In this document: positions 1 to 8,131 of the stretch, piece by piece
How positions within the stretch are numbered: the stretch's first letter is position 1
How the letters are laid out: each line of letters opens with the position of its first letter
Notes under the pieces: generated by a model
The model's input: only the letters and a program-made list of their open reading frames with translations
Told to the model about the DNA's origin: nothing
Databases searched by the model: none
DNA from: an uncultured Rubrobacteraceae bacterium
GTDB lineage: Bacteria; Actinomycetota; Rubrobacteria; Rubrobacterales; Rubrobacteraceae
Length of the DNA: 64,000 bases
NCBI GenBank assembly: GCA_902806065.1
Contig: CADCVE010000060.1
Coordinates: forward strand, 1 to 64,000
Reading direction: 5' to 3'
Program-made: the position numbers and the translations under genes

Positions 1-226
1 CGAGCTGCTTGCAGAGCATCCGCCGTTCCTCGACGCTGGAGCAAATGGACGGCGTTCGGCCGGGGGATCTTCCCGGGGCTAACCCCGCACCCTCCCTCCT
101 TCGCTTCAGATACCTCTCCAAGGTGGGCATTGAGACGCCAAAGGTCCTCACCACCTCCTTCCTGGGGATGCCGCGGTTGACGGCGTCGAGCACTTTTAGC
201 CTCAAATCGAGCGAATAGGCGTTCAT
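1..226 (-). CDS. IS630-family transposase, N-terminal part (runs off window edge)
   Basis: An open frame on the minus strand starts at ATG 226 and stays open to the window edge, giving 75 codons. It begins MNAYSLDLRLKVLDAVNRG, followed by a helix-turn-helix stretch (KEVVRTFGVSMPTLERYLKR) and a basic linker (GRSPGRTPS). This is the usual opening of IS630/Tc1-type transposases, whose N-terminal HTH binds the element ends; the DDE catalytic domain would lie beyond position 1. I cannot tell whether the element is intact. No terminal repeat could be fixed on the right side. The family call rests on the HTH and linker only. Confidence 0.7.
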   Translation of the reverse strand, partial: MNAYSLDLRLKVLDAVNRGIPRKEVVRTFGVSMPTLERYLKRRREGAGLAPGRSPGRTPSICSSVEERRMLCKQL

Positions 227-914
227 CCGTGCAGCTTCGCACGTCCATCATCTATTGTGCAAGCTGCTCTAGTATCCTGGGGAAGGGCGTAATGGTCTCA
301 GTCCTGGCTTTTCCGCTGTCGCAGACTCTATCCTCTTGGGGTTACGGCACCATTCTGGGAATTTCGTACGGTAAGATGGTGACCTCCGTAACGCAGCAAG
401 GTGGGCTGGTGGCTTCGACCGGTGGGATACGGACACGAGAAACCGAAGAGCCGGTTGCCCTCTTCCTCGTGGCTACCGCAGGTCGCCGACCAGGACGAAA
501 GGGGGGCAGAAGTGTGGGCGAACTTCTAGGACACGACAGGGGCGACATCATGTCGTGCGCCTTCTCACCGGAGAGCCGAAAAGGAATCGTGGAGCTCGAC
601 TGCCAGGGAGGTCATCCACACCTGCTGGCATGAGGACGCGCGGTACGGCCACGGCGGCGATCACTGCCTATCCCAACGACCTCCTGATCGTTCCTTTTAG
701 ACCTCGTCTCGGCCTTACCGGAGGGAGTCGGGCTCCTGTACGACGTGCATCCCGATCTTCCGAAAGAGGATCATGGCGTTGTCCATGCCGCCGGGTATGG
801 CCGGTCGATCGGACGGTGGGATCGTGCGGGTCTGAGCACGCTCTCCGATCTCCGTGATCTTCAGTCCGGAGTTACTTCAGCGAGTCTGCCTGGAGGAAGG
901 GCCTTCGGCCGGTG
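227..914. other. No supportable gene; probable decayed sequence
   Basis: This 688-base stretch has open frames on both strands but none with a convincing start, ribosome site or recognisable family. One minus-strand frame between about 700 and 870 reads smoothly for about 50 codons (including IPPSDRPAIPGGMDNAMIL) and ends at a stop. It lacks a good start and matches nothing I recognise, so it may be the tail of a lost gene. The sequence lies between a transposase and the malic enzyme, consistent with insertion-associated decay. Confidence 0.4.
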
Positions 915-2249
915 CTAAAGTCCCACCGGGGCGCGCTCGAGGTGAGCGACACCGCTCTCTATTGCCGCTTCGCGGACAGCGTTGGAGACCTGTTCGTGAA
1001 CGTTCAGGTCGAGGACTTTGGGGACGAGGTCGTTATCTACGGCGAGGTTGGCGATGGCTTCGGCGGCGGCTAGCTTCATCTGCACGTTTATCTGCCCGGC
1101 CCCGGCCAGGAGCGCCCCGCGGAAGATGCCGGGATAGCCCAGGACGTTGTTTACGCTCGTCCCGTCTGCGGCGAACGCGGCGCCGGCCGCCATTGCGTCC
1201 TCGGGCTCTATCTCCGGGTAGGGGTTGGTGAGAGCCAGGATCACCTGCCCCTTACGCACCATCTCCGGCTTTATCAGGCCGGACACGCCGGTCGTCGCTA
1301 CCACCACGTCCGCCTCCTGCATGACGGTCTGCATGTCGGTAATCTCGATGCCCTTGGCTCGCGCTCGTTCATGGCTCCCCTCATTCGGGTCCGAGGCCAG
1401 GACTTTACGAGCTTTACAGTCGAGCATAAGCGAGGCGATGCCGAAGCCCGCAGCGCCGAGCCCAATCTGGCCGACCACTTCGTCTTCCAGGGTGAGCCCT
1501 GCGTGCCTGCAGGCGACGATGGCCGCCGCGAGCGTTACCACGGCAGTGCCGTGTACGTCATCGTGCATCACCGGCTGGCGCAGAGCCTCTTTGAGCCGCG
1601 CCTCGATCTCGAAACACTCCGGCGCCGAGATGTCTTCCAGGTGTATTCCACCGAAACCGGGTGCAATGCGTATCACCGTTTCGACGAACTCATCCACGTC
1701 CCTGGTATCTATCAGTATCGGCATCGCGGAGAGGTTGGTGAGCTGACTATAAAAGACCGCCTTGCCCTCCATTACAGGCATCGACGGTACGGGACCGATG
1801 TTGCCGAGACCCAGGACGCGTGTGCCGTTCGTGCAGATGGCGACGCTACGGCCGATCATCGTGAGCTGGCTTGCGAGCGAGGGGTCTTCGGAGATCGCCA
1901 TGCACGCTCGCGCTACCCCCGGCGTGTACACGTCGCGCATGTCCTGCACAGTCTTCACCGGCTGGGTCGCCTCGATCTTGAGCTTGCCGCCCTCGTGTTT
2001 GAGCAGCGCCCGGTCCTGAAACCACAAAACCTCGACTCCTTCGAGGTTGTTCACCAGCTCCGCGACGCCTACGGCCCCGGCATGATCCGTCACTTCAAGC
2101 GTGATCTCGCGTACCGAGGAATCCCGTCCGACGTTGACGGTATTCACGTCCCCGATCAAACCGTCTCCCTCCGCTATTGCCCCGGCGACCCTGGCTAACT
2201 GGCCGGTGCGGTGCGGCATATGGATGCGGTAGGTGTAATCGAGCGCCAT
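915..2249 (-). CDS. NAD(P)-dependent malic enzyme with N-terminal ACT domain
   Basis: The 444-residue protein should oxidatively decarboxylate malate to pyruvate in the cytoplasm. Residues 1-80 look like an ACT-type ligand-binding domain (RIHMPHRTGQLARVAGAIAE), implying allosteric control by a small molecule. The malic enzyme core follows: VYTPGVARAC with the catalytic tyrosine, MEGKAVFY with the catalytic lysine, HLEDISAPECFEIE with metal-binding acids, HDDVHGTA, and the dinucleotide loop GLGAAGFGIA. The start at 2249 has an AGGAGG seven bases upstream. Length fits the short bacterial malic enzymes with an added regulatory domain. It is transcribed alone and divergently from the lipoprotein gene at 2396. 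Cofactor preference cannot be read from the sequence. Confidence 0.9.
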   Translation of the reverse strand: MALDYTYRIHMPHRTGQLARVAGAIAEGDGLIGDVNTVNVGRDSSVREITLEVTDHAGAVGVAELVNNLEGVEVLWFQDRALLKHEGGKLKIEATQPVKTVQDMRDVYTPGVARACMAISEDPSLASQLTMIGRSVAICTNGTRVLGLGNIGPVPSMPVMEGKAVFYSQLTNLSAMPILIDTRDVDEFVETVIRIAPGFGGIHLEDISAPECFEIEARLKEALRQPVMHDDVHGTAVVTLAAAIVACRHAGLTLEDEVVGQIGLGAAGFGIASLMLDCKARKVLASDPNEGSHERARAKGIEITDMQTVMQEADVVVATTGVSGLIKPEMVRKGQVILALTNPYPEIEPEDAMAAGAAFAADGTSVNNVLGYPGIFRGALLAGAGQINVQMKLAAAEAIANLAVDNDLVPKVLDLNVHEQVSNAVREAAIESGVAHLERAPVGL

Positions 2250-2395
2250 ATTCCCAACCTCCTAAAACCGGTGTCGGTGAAGTCTATAAGAGCCCGCACC
2301 CACAGGCTACGCACAAGCGCCCCGCTCGCCGCCTTGCGGAAGGAATCTCCGTACCGGATACTGGCGAGGCGCGACAAGGGTACGAGGAGGTCGGG

Positions 2396-3139
2396 ATGAG
2401 GATAGCGTCACCCTTTCACAGGTGGATAGTGTTGACGGCCCTACTATTGGCTCTCCCCGCCTGCGGCTCCTCGACCTCCAACGATAAAGCAGACACGGAG
2501 ATCAGTATCCCCGAGAACGAGTATGGTCTACAGATCGTCGAAGACGAAGACGTTTATCTCCGGACGGTCGCCGAGGATCCATCAAAGGAGCTCGTGGATC
2601 TGGAACAGGAGATCCCCGGCGTACGCCTCGACATCCGCTACGCGACGACGGACAATTTCATGCGCGAACGACTCTATCCTGTCGCTAAAGCCTACCTGCG
2701 CGCGCCCGCGGCCACGGCACTAGCCGATGCTCAGCAGGAGTTCAAAGAGCTTGGGCTGGAGCTAAAGGTCTTCGACGGCTACCGCCCATACGAGGTGACG
2801 GAGAAGATCTGGAAGCCTTACCAGAACCCCGACTTTGTCGCCGACCCTGCCAAAGGCTCCCGGCACAACCGCGGCTGCGCGGTGGATCTTACCCTCGCGG
2901 ACGAGACCGGAGAAGAACTCCGCATGCCCACCGGCTACGACGACTTCACCGAGAAGGCCGGCCACGGCTACCAGGACCTGCCGGAAGAGGAGATCCGCAA
3001 CCGCGATCTCTTGCGCGCGGTAATGGAGAGCCACGGCTTCGAGGCCCTCCAGACCGAATGGTGGCACTACGACTACGTAGGATGGGAGCGCTTCGAACTG
3101 CTGGACCTTCCACTGGACGGCATCCCGCAAGCTACGTAA
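2396..3139 (+). CDS. VanX-like D-Ala-D-Ala dipeptidase, predicted lipoprotein
   Basis: The 247-residue protein starts at ATG 2396 behind GAGGAGG. It opens with a lipoprotein signal (hydrophobic stretch then LALPAC, cysteine at about residue 21), so it should sit on the outer face of the membrane. The catalytic part matches the M15D peptidase family: SRHNRGCAVD carries a zinc-ligand His and Asp, and EWWHYDY carries the catalytic Glu and the third ligand His. The family hydrolyses D-Ala-D-Ala. In VanA clusters it gives vancomycin resistance, but here there is no ligase or VanH homologue nearby. A role in peptidoglycan dipeptide recycling or wall turnover is therefore likelier. The surface location differs from cytoplasmic VanX. 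Confidence 0.88.
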   Translation: MRIASPFHRWIVLTALLLALPACGSSTSNDKADTEISIPENEYGLQIVEDEDVYLRTVAEDPSKELVDLEQEIPGVRLDIRYATTDNFMRERLYPVAKAYLRAPAATALADAQQEFKELGLELKVFDGYRPYEVTEKIWKPYQNPDFVADPAKGSRHNRGCAVDLTLADETGEELRMPTGYDDFTEKAGHGYQDLPEEEIRNRDLLRAVMESHGFEALQTEWWHYDYVGWERFELLDLPLDGIPQAT

Positions 3140-3284
3140 AAGCCCCAAGCATAGCCATCTCCAGCGTATATCTCCGGGTGGCCTACCCGAGCATTGGGAA
3201 TCTCGGACACCGGGCCAAAGACTTTGTAGGAGCTTGTAACTAAATTGTAGGGTAGTAGTGATGTCTTGATCTAGGAGGATCATC

Positions 3285-3536
3285 TTGGATATGTTGACGC
3301 GTGAGCGGGGTGGGCGGCTTGTTTACCAGGTACACGACCGAATCTCCGTGCCGGAGGACGTACCAGTCCTGGGAGTCGAGAAGGGTGACGAGGGCATAAT
3401 CCGCGAGCTGGTTCTGCACAACGATACCGTCACGGCCTTTGTGGAAGTTTCGTATTCCACCGGCCGGACGCGAGGTTGGATCCTGATGGAGATCATGCCT
3501 GAAGAAAAGGTCTCGTCCTACACTCCGGTGAACTAA
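3285..3536 (+). CDS. Small conserved-looking hypothetical protein (83 aa)
   Basis: TTG at 3285 is favoured as the start because AGGAGG lies six bases upstream; the in-frame ATG at 3291 would be twelve bases away. The 83-residue product has alternating hydrophobic residues (VLGVEKGDEGIIRELVL, TAFVEVSYSTGRTRGWILM), suggesting a small SH3-like beta barrel of the DUF4926 kind, though I do not recognise it firmly. It has no signal peptide or membrane segment. A strong hairpin terminator follows at 3575, so it is probably a single-gene transcript. Function unknown. Confidence 0.6.
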   Translation: MDMLTRERGGRLVYQVHDRISVPEDVPVLGVEKGDEGIIRELVLHNDTVTAFVEVSYSTGRTRGWILMEIMPEEKVSSYTPVN

Positions 3537-3574
3537 CACAAGAAGCCGTGCATACCTGGCCGGCCAGCAGTTAC

Positions 3575-3606
3575 AGGAGCGCTTCTCTATTTTGAGAGGC
3601 GCTCCT
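3575..3606. terminator. Hairpin terminator after the 83-aa gene
   Basis: AGGAGCGC-TTCTC pairs with GAGAG-GCGCTCCT around a short TATTTT loop, giving about 13 base pairs. There is no long T-run, so it is a strong hairpin rather than a textbook intrinsic terminator. Confidence 0.65.
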
Positions 3607-3676
3607 TAGCACGGAAGAAGTCGCCGTCATGACGATCTCCTGTGACTTTCTTGTAATCTCCGGCGTCTAGGGTAGC

Positions 3677-3707
3677 TTGCCAGGGATTATTTCTGTTACA
3701 CTATATT
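3677..3707 (+). promoter_or_regulatory. Putative promoter of the cold-shock gene
   Basis: TTGCCA at 3677-3682 and TATATT at 3702-3707 are 19 bases apart in a locally AT-rich segment. They lie about 100 bases upstream of the cold-shock start codon. Spacing is longer than ideal, so this is a weak call. Confidence 0.4.
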
Positions 3708-3740
3708 GGCAATTGAAGGTGGGTTACAGCAGATGATGCG

Positions 3741-3766
3741 CCGCCCGATAACAGGGGCGGTTTTTG
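3741..3766 (+). terminator. Intrinsic terminator inside the cold-shock leader (possible attenuator)
   Basis: CCGCCC (3741-3746) pairs with GGGCGG (3755-3760) and is followed directly by TTTTTG. This is a classic terminator shape, but it lies about 40 bases upstream of the cold-shock start codon and downstream of the likely promoter. It may terminate the leader under some conditions. Confidence 0.6.
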
Positions 3767-3805
3767 TTTGTTGGAGCCCAGGAAAAAAGAAAGGCGGGCT
3801 CAGGA

Positions 3806-4009
3806 ATGCCCCAGGGAACGGTCAAGTGGTTCAACGACGAGAAAGGCTACGGCTTTATCTCCCCGGATGAGGGTGGCGAAGACCTCTTCGTGCATCACAC
3901 CGGAATAGCAGGCACAGGGTTCAAGTCCCTGGAAGAAGGCGCCAAGGTCTCTTACGAGGCGACCCGGGGCAAGAAGGGCATGCAGGCGGAGAACGTCTCC
4001 CCCGCCTAA
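3806..4009 (+). CDS. Cold-shock protein, CspA family
   Basis: The 67-residue protein begins [18 protein letters not shown] and contains both nucleic-acid-binding motifs, RNP1 (KGYGFI) and RNP2 (DLFVHH), of the single cold-shock domain. It should bind single-stranded RNA and melt structure as an RNA chaperone. The start at 3806 matches the normal family N-terminus, with a purine-rich AGGA just upstream; the frame is open further upstream but that is leader. The leader carries an intrinsic terminator at 3741 and the gene ends in a strong terminator at 4034, so it is monocistronic. The desaturase gene follows, a plausible cold-response neighbour. Confidence 0.95.
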   Translation: MPQGTVKWFNDEKGYGFISPDEGGEDLFVHHTGIAGTGFKSLEEGAKVSYEATRGKKGMQAENVSPA

Positions 4010-4033
4010 AGATCAAAAGCTGCGGAGAGTGTG

Positions 4034-4062
4034 AAGGCCAGGGTTTATACCCTGGCCTTTGT
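4034..4062 (+). terminator. Intrinsic terminator after the cold-shock gene
   Basis: AAGGCCAGGG (4034-4043) pairs perfectly with CCCTGGCCTT around a TTTATA loop and continues into TTTGTG. Confidence 0.85.
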
Positions 4063-4206
4063 GCCGCCGGGAGCCTTTCCGTAGAAGAGGAGCGCCTCGG
4101 GGGATGGGCCTGAGGACTCCGGTAGTGGCAAGGATTAAGGCAACAAGGAAATCGTGGTCCACAAGGTACGCAGGGCGCTGTTCGGCGTGCCGCCGAGGGA
4201 GGTTTT

Positions 4207-5040
4207 GTGGTTTATGTAGTGGCCGTAGTGGTGGGACTGGTGTTGGCGGAGGTGGCCACCCTGATCACCACCATCTATTTGCACCGGGTGTTGTCGCACA
4301 AGGCGATTCGGCTTCATCCCGCAGTAACAATGTTTATGCGCCTCTCGACGTGGATGCTTACAAGCATCTCGCCGCGAGAGTGGGTGGCGGTACATCGCAA
4401 GCACCATAACTTCAGCGATGTCGAAGGAGATCCGCACAGCCCTCATATCGAGGGGTACTGGCAAATCATGATCGGCAACGTCTACTACTATCGCCGTGAG
4501 GCGGATCAGGACGATACCATGGAGAAGTACGCCTCCGACCTTCCCTTCGACCGCCTGGATAAGGTGCTACTTAGGAACGGAACGCTCGGATTCTCTCTGA
4601 CGGGTGTGATCCTGATGGTACTCTTCGGGGTCCTTGGCTCCGGTTGGTGGGGCATCGTACACGGCCTCGTGGCCCTCACGACGCTAGCAGTCGTGTATCT
4701 ACTCTTGAACGCCGCGATCAACGGCGCTGGCCACACCTTTGGTTACAAGAGTTTCGAGAACGACGCAACGAACCTCAAGCTACTGTCGCTCGTTACCTTT
4801 GGAGAGGGTCTGCACAACAACCACCACGCCCGCCCGGCCTCGGCCAAGTTCTCCGCTTTCCGCGGCGAAGTAGACATGGCGTGGCCCGTAATACGGCTCC
4901 TGGAGAAGCTCCGGCTCGCCAAGGTCCTCTCCAAGGTAGACGAAGGCTGGGAGGATCACCGCCGCCGCCTCCCCACGCCGATCACCATAAAGCCCGCCTC
5001 TGGCATCTCCGCCGTGGGCGTCTCCTCGACGAAGGATTGA
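4207..5040 (+). CDS. Membrane fatty-acid desaturase (acyl-CoA/lipid delta-9 type)
   Basis: The 277-residue membrane protein carries the three histidine boxes of the di-iron desaturase family: HRVLSH (box 1, after the first membrane segment), HRKHH (box 2) and HNNHH (box 3). These ligate the two irons that insert a cis double bond into a fatty-acyl chain. Hydrophobic segments lie at about residues 2-22 and 128-165. The GTG start at 4207 has GGGAGG just upstream. It is slightly shorter than many relatives at the N-terminus. It follows the cold-shock gene, and desaturation keeps membranes fluid at low temperature, so shared cold regulation is possible but not shown. Confidence 0.9.
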   Translation: MVYVVAVVVGLVLAEVATLITTIYLHRVLSHKAIRLHPAVTMFMRLSTWMLTSISPREWVAVHRKHHNFSDVEGDPHSPHIEGYWQIMIGNVYYYRREADQDDTMEKYASDLPFDRLDKVLLRNGTLGFSLTGVILMVLFGVLGSGWWGIVHGLVALTTLAVVYLLLNAAINGAGHTFGYKSFENDATNLKLLSLVTFGEGLHNNHHARPASAKFSAFRGEVDMAWPVIRLLEKLRLAKVLSKVDEGWEDHRRRLPTPITIKPASGISAVGVSSTKD

Positions 5041-5169
5041 CCTAGCAGCAGATAATGGAGCCGGTACGGAGGCTTGCGCGGGTTGCCCCGTTTATACGAG
5101 AGTCGTCCCAACGATAGAGGGAAAACCTCCGTCGCGGGACGAATCTCTTGGGAGAAGGTCTTTGCTAGA

Positions 5170-5763
5170 TTAGAGGTCGGCGCACTGGTCTTCTTTGTCG
5201 CCGGCCGTGTTGCCTCCGCCGGTCGGCGGCGGCTCGTCCTCCTTGCACTGCAGGTTCTCGGCGATGGTGTTGCCCGTAAGCTCCACGCCGCCCTCGTTCT
5301 GTACCGCCTGCAGGTTAGCTCCCACCGTGTTGTTGTTCGCCACCATCCGGGCGTCGTTCGACTCGAACTGTAGATCCCCGTTGATCCTGCTGAAAGAGAT
5401 CTTCGCGAGGCCGCCGCTCTGCCCATTCTTGAGCTGAACGCTTCCCACGACCCTCGAATCTTTGTTGAGGCGGATCTTCTCGAAGCCTTCACTCTGGATG
5501 TTGCCCTTGACCCTCACGCCGCTAGCAAGGAGCGTCGCGTTGTTCTCGACCTTGATGGTGCCTTCGACCCTCGTGCTGTTCAGCGTACACGTGGCGCCTG
5601 ACGGAACCCTCACATTGTCCACGGTCTTCGCTCCGATCGTGCCGCGGCACACCTTCTCCTCGGCCTGGGCGGTTGGCGCGGCCACCACAAGGGCCAGCAT
5701 GCCTACGGCCAGGGCGAAGATGCCCGCGAACGTAACCTCCCACGTCCTTCTCGATGCTTCCAC
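5170..5763 (-). CDS. Secreted polymer-forming-like beta-repeat protein
   Basis: The GTG at 5763 is preferred because GGAGG lies six bases upstream; the frame remains open to ATG 5829. The 197-residue product has a clear signal peptide (Arg-Arg, then a roughly 20-residue hydrophobic core, cleavage near APTAQA-EE). The mature part consists of short alternating segments (VEGTIKVENNATL, VKGNIQSEGFEKI, INGDLQFESNDARM, VGANLQAVQNEGGVEL) resembling a right-handed beta-helix like bactofilin-type or adhesin repeats. The acidic, Pro/Gly-rich tail is disordered. Two cysteines near the mature start and two near the end may form disulfides. It is probably cell-surface or released; function unknown. Phased TTAGA repeats lie upstream. 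Confidence 0.65.
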   Translation of the reverse strand: MEASRRTWEVTFAGIFALAVGMLALVVAAPTAQAEEKVCRGTIGAKTVDNVRVPSGATCTLNSTRVEGTIKVENNATLLASGVRVKGNIQSEGFEKIRLNKDSRVVGSVQLKNGQSGGLAKISFSRINGDLQFESNDARMVANNNTVGANLQAVQNEGGVELTGNTIAENLQCKEDEPPPTGGGNTAGDKEDQCADL

Positions 5764-5843
5764 TGTCTTCCTCCTCTTCAGTGCTCTCGCCGAACCGACC
5801 GGCGCCATCGAAGTGTATGTAACGAGCATCGTAGAGACGTTGT

Positions 5844-5871
5844 ATTAGACGTCTGTTAGAGGGAGATTAGA
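5844..5871 (-). promoter_or_regulatory. Three 11-bp-phased direct repeats (ATTAGA/GTTAGA)
   Basis: Plus-strand hexamers ATTAGA, GTTAGA and ATTAGA begin at 5844, 5855 and 5866, exactly 11 bases apart. The last forms a hairpin with TCTAATC at 5876-5882. Same-face direct repeats at one helical turn are typical of OmpR/SARP-type regulator sites. They lie upstream of the secreted protein gene. Confidence 0.5.
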
Positions 5872-5934
5872 AGACTCTAATCAACAAGTAGTTGACAGAG
5901 TACGGCTACGCTACGAAATTTACCCGGACTAGAC

Positions 5935-6894
5935 CTAACTCAGCAGCAGATACAGAAGCGCCTTCTGCGCGTGCATCCGGTTCTCTGCCTGGTCGAAGAC
6001 CCGGCTCCGGGGACCGTCTATTACTTCCGCTGTAACCTCTTCCCCACGGTGAGCCGGCAGACAGTGCAGGAAGATGGCATCGGAGGTGGCGTAGCCCATC
6101 AACTCTTCGTTTACCTGGTAGGGTGCGAACTTCCTCTTGCGCTCCTCAGCCTCGGCCTCCTGGCCCATGCTCGCCCATACGTCAGTGTAGACGGCCCGTG
6201 CTCCTGCTACCGCTTCGCGTGGGTCTTCGGTCAGGACTGGAGTAGCGCCAAGACCGGCGGCGAGTTCGATTATCTTCGGGTCGGGGCCGTGGCCTTCGGG
6301 ATGAGCGATGCTCAGTTGTGCTCCCGTCAGGGCGCAGGCTATTGCCAGGGAGTGGGCGACGTTGTTGCCATCACCGACATAGGAGACCTTGACGCCTTCC
6401 AACGCTCCTAACTCTTCCTGGATAGTGAGGAGGTCGGCGAGAGCCTGGCAGGGGTGATGGAGGTCGGAGAGGCCGTTTATTACGGGTACGTCGGCAGCTC
6501 CTGCCAACTCTGCGAGTTCCTCGTCGTCGAAGGTGCGGACCATGATGGCGTCTATGTAGCGGGCGAGCACCATGCCGGTGTCGGAGGGGGTCTCGCGCTT
6601 GCCTATCTGTAACTCCTGCGGGCTGAGGGACAATGCGTGACCGCCGAGCTGGTACATACCGACTTCAAAGGAGACGCGGGTGCGGTTGGAGGGCTTCTGG
6701 AAGACCATCGCGAGCGTCTTGCCGAAGAGCGGCCTGAAGGGGATACGGGACCTCCGCAAGGCCTTGAGCTTGACGGCCTCGTCCAGAATGCGTCGTATCT
6801 CCCCGGAGGTGAACTCGGCGAGAGTGAGACAGTCTCGGCCGGCGAGGGAGGTGGGGGGAGGAGTTAGCCCCCCGTATTGCTCCACGGCCCTCAC
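5935..6894 (-). CDS. argF: Ornithine carbamoyltransferase
   Basis: The 319-residue cytoplasmic enzyme makes citrulline from ornithine and carbamoyl phosphate. The carbamoyl phosphate loop reads KPSNRTRVSFE, a variant of the usual STRTR; HHPCQALADL provides the HPxQ motif, and FLHCLPAHRGEE carries the catalytic cysteine of ornithine-specific enzymes. The Asn-for-Thr change in the loop is seen in some bacterial members and need not impair function. It is the last gene of the leftward argJ-argB-argD-argF run, 10 bases after argD, so it is almost certainly cotranscribed and repressed by ArgR through the ARG boxes near 10.1 kb. Confidence 0.95.
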   Translation of the reverse strand: MRAVEQYGGLTPPPTSLAGRDCLTLAEFTSGEIRRILDEAVKLKALRRSRIPFRPLFGKTLAMVFQKPSNRTRVSFEVGMYQLGGHALSLSPQELQIGKRETPSDTGMVLARYIDAIMVRTFDDEELAELAGAADVPVINGLSDLHHPCQALADLLTIQEELGALEGVKVSYVGDGNNVAHSLAIACALTGAQLSIAHPEGHGPDPKIIELAAGLGATPVLTEDPREAVAGARAVYTDVWASMGQEAEAEERKRKFAPYQVNEELMGYATSDAIFLHCLPAHRGEEVTAEVIDGPRSRVFDQAENRMHAQKALLYLLLS

Positions 6895-6904
6895 GCCTTC
6901 GTCT

Positions 6905-8131
6905 CTAGGCTACCGCCGAGTGGACTTCGGCGGCCGGGACGAGTACGCCGAAAGGGACGCCCACCAACTCGTCCACGGCGGCGCGCAGGGTGTCGAGGCA
7001 GTGACGGATCTCGGTCTTGGTTACCGTAAGAGGCGGGGCGAGCCTTATGGTCGTCCCACCGATGAGGTTGACGAGCACGCCTTCTTCGAGGCACTTCTGG
7101 AAGATTGCGTTCGCGAGATCCGGGTCCTTCAGGTCGAGACCGAGCAAGAGTCCCTCTCCTCGTACTTCGGCGTTCGGGACGCGCCCGGCGATCATGCGCA
7201 ATGCGTTCGTGAGGATCGCGCCCTTGAACCGCACCTCCTCCAGGAACACGGGGTCACCCACTACCCCAAGGACCGCCTTGACCGCGGCCATTGCGAGAGG
7301 GTTTCCCCCGAAGGTCGAGCCGTGGTTGCCAGGCGCAAGCGCGGCGTACTCCTCCCTGGTCAGCATCGCTCCCACGGGCATGCCGCCACCAAGCCCCTTG
7401 GCGCTCGTGAGGACGTCCGGGACGACGCCCATACCCTGGTAGGCGTAGAGATGTCCGGTGCGGCCCGCGCCGGTCTGAACCTCGTCGAAGATGAGGAGCG
7501 CCCCGTGCTCGTCACAGAGTTCGCGCAGGCCTTGCAAAAAGCCCTCGGGGGCGATGTTGATGCCGCCCTCGCCCTGGATGGGCTCCACGAGCACGGCCGC
7601 TGTTTGCGGTCCGATAGCCGTTTTCGCGGCTTCGAGGTCGCCGAAGGGGGCGTAGACGAAGCCGGGGAGCATGGGGCCGAAGGCGTCCTGATAGGTGGCC
7701 TGACCCGTCGCGGAGAGGCTGCCGTAGGTGCGACCGTGGAAGGATTTGGTGAAGGCGAGAACCTCGTTCTTTTCGGGGCCGCGTGTGTCGTAGGCGTGCT
7801 TGCGGGCCAGCTTTATGGCCGCTTCGACCGCCTCGGTGCCGGAGTTGCAGAAGAAGACCTTATCGAAGTCGGTCGCCTCCGTGAGCATCTCCGCGACCTC
7901 TGCCTGCAAGGGGATCTCGTAAAGGTTCGAGCAGTGTATTAGCTCCCCGGCTTGCTCCCGGATCGCCTCCACCAGCGCCGGATGGCCGTGACCCAGAGAA
8001 TTGGTCGCGATACCGGCGATGAAGTCCAGGTACTGGTTGCCCGCTTCGTCGAAGAGCCAACTCCCCTTGCCCTTCGTTGGGGCTATCTTCATCCGCTTGT
8101 AAGTCTCCATAACAGCCTTCATTCCACTCAT
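6905..8131 (-). CDS. argD: Acetylornithine aminotransferase
   Basis: PLP-dependent class III aminotransferase of about 408 residues that converts N-acetylglutamate semialdehyde to N-acetylornithine. Visible motifs are the phosphate-binding FFCNSGTEAVEAAIKLAR, FHGRTYGSLSATG, the DEVQTGAGRTG stretch with the ring-contacting Asp, and the PLP lysine in TSAKGLGGGMPVGA. The start at 8131 (MSGMKAVME) overlaps the argB stop by four bases (ATGA), implying translational coupling; a longer open frame upstream lies inside argB and is rejected. ArgD enzymes often also act on succinyldiaminopimelate in lysine synthesis. Confidence 0.94.
   Translation of the reverse strand: MSGMKAVMETYKRMKIAPTKGKGSWLFDEAGNQYLDFIAGIATNSLGHGHPALVEAIREQAGELIHCSNLYEIPLQAEVAEMLTEATDFDKVFFCNSGTEAVEAAIKLARKHAYDTRGPEKNEVLAFTKSFHGRTYGSLSATGQATYQDAFGPMLPGFVYAPFGDLEAAKTAIGPQTAAVLVEPIQGEGGINIAPEGFLQGLRELCDEHGALLIFDEVQTGAGRTGHLYAYQGMGVVPDVLTSAKGLGGGMPVGAMLTREEYAALAPGNHGSTFGGNPLAMAAVKAVLGVVGDPVFLEEVRFKGAILTNALRMIAGRVPNAEVRGEGLLLGLDLKDPDLANAIFQKCLEEGVLVNLIGGTTIRLAPPLTVTKTEIRHCLDTLRAAVDELVGVPFGVLVPAAEVHSAVA

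Noticed and set aside
380-480. Possible tRNA near 400-470
   Set aside because: Fragments resemble a T-loop but no acceptor or anticodon stem can be paired.
640-880. Smooth open frame on the minus strand after the malic enzyme
   Set aside because: No good start, no ribosome site and no recognised family; only about 50 codons.
6680-7942. Long plus-strand open frame over argF/argD
   Set aside because: Antisense to two firmly identified enzymes; GC-rich shadow.
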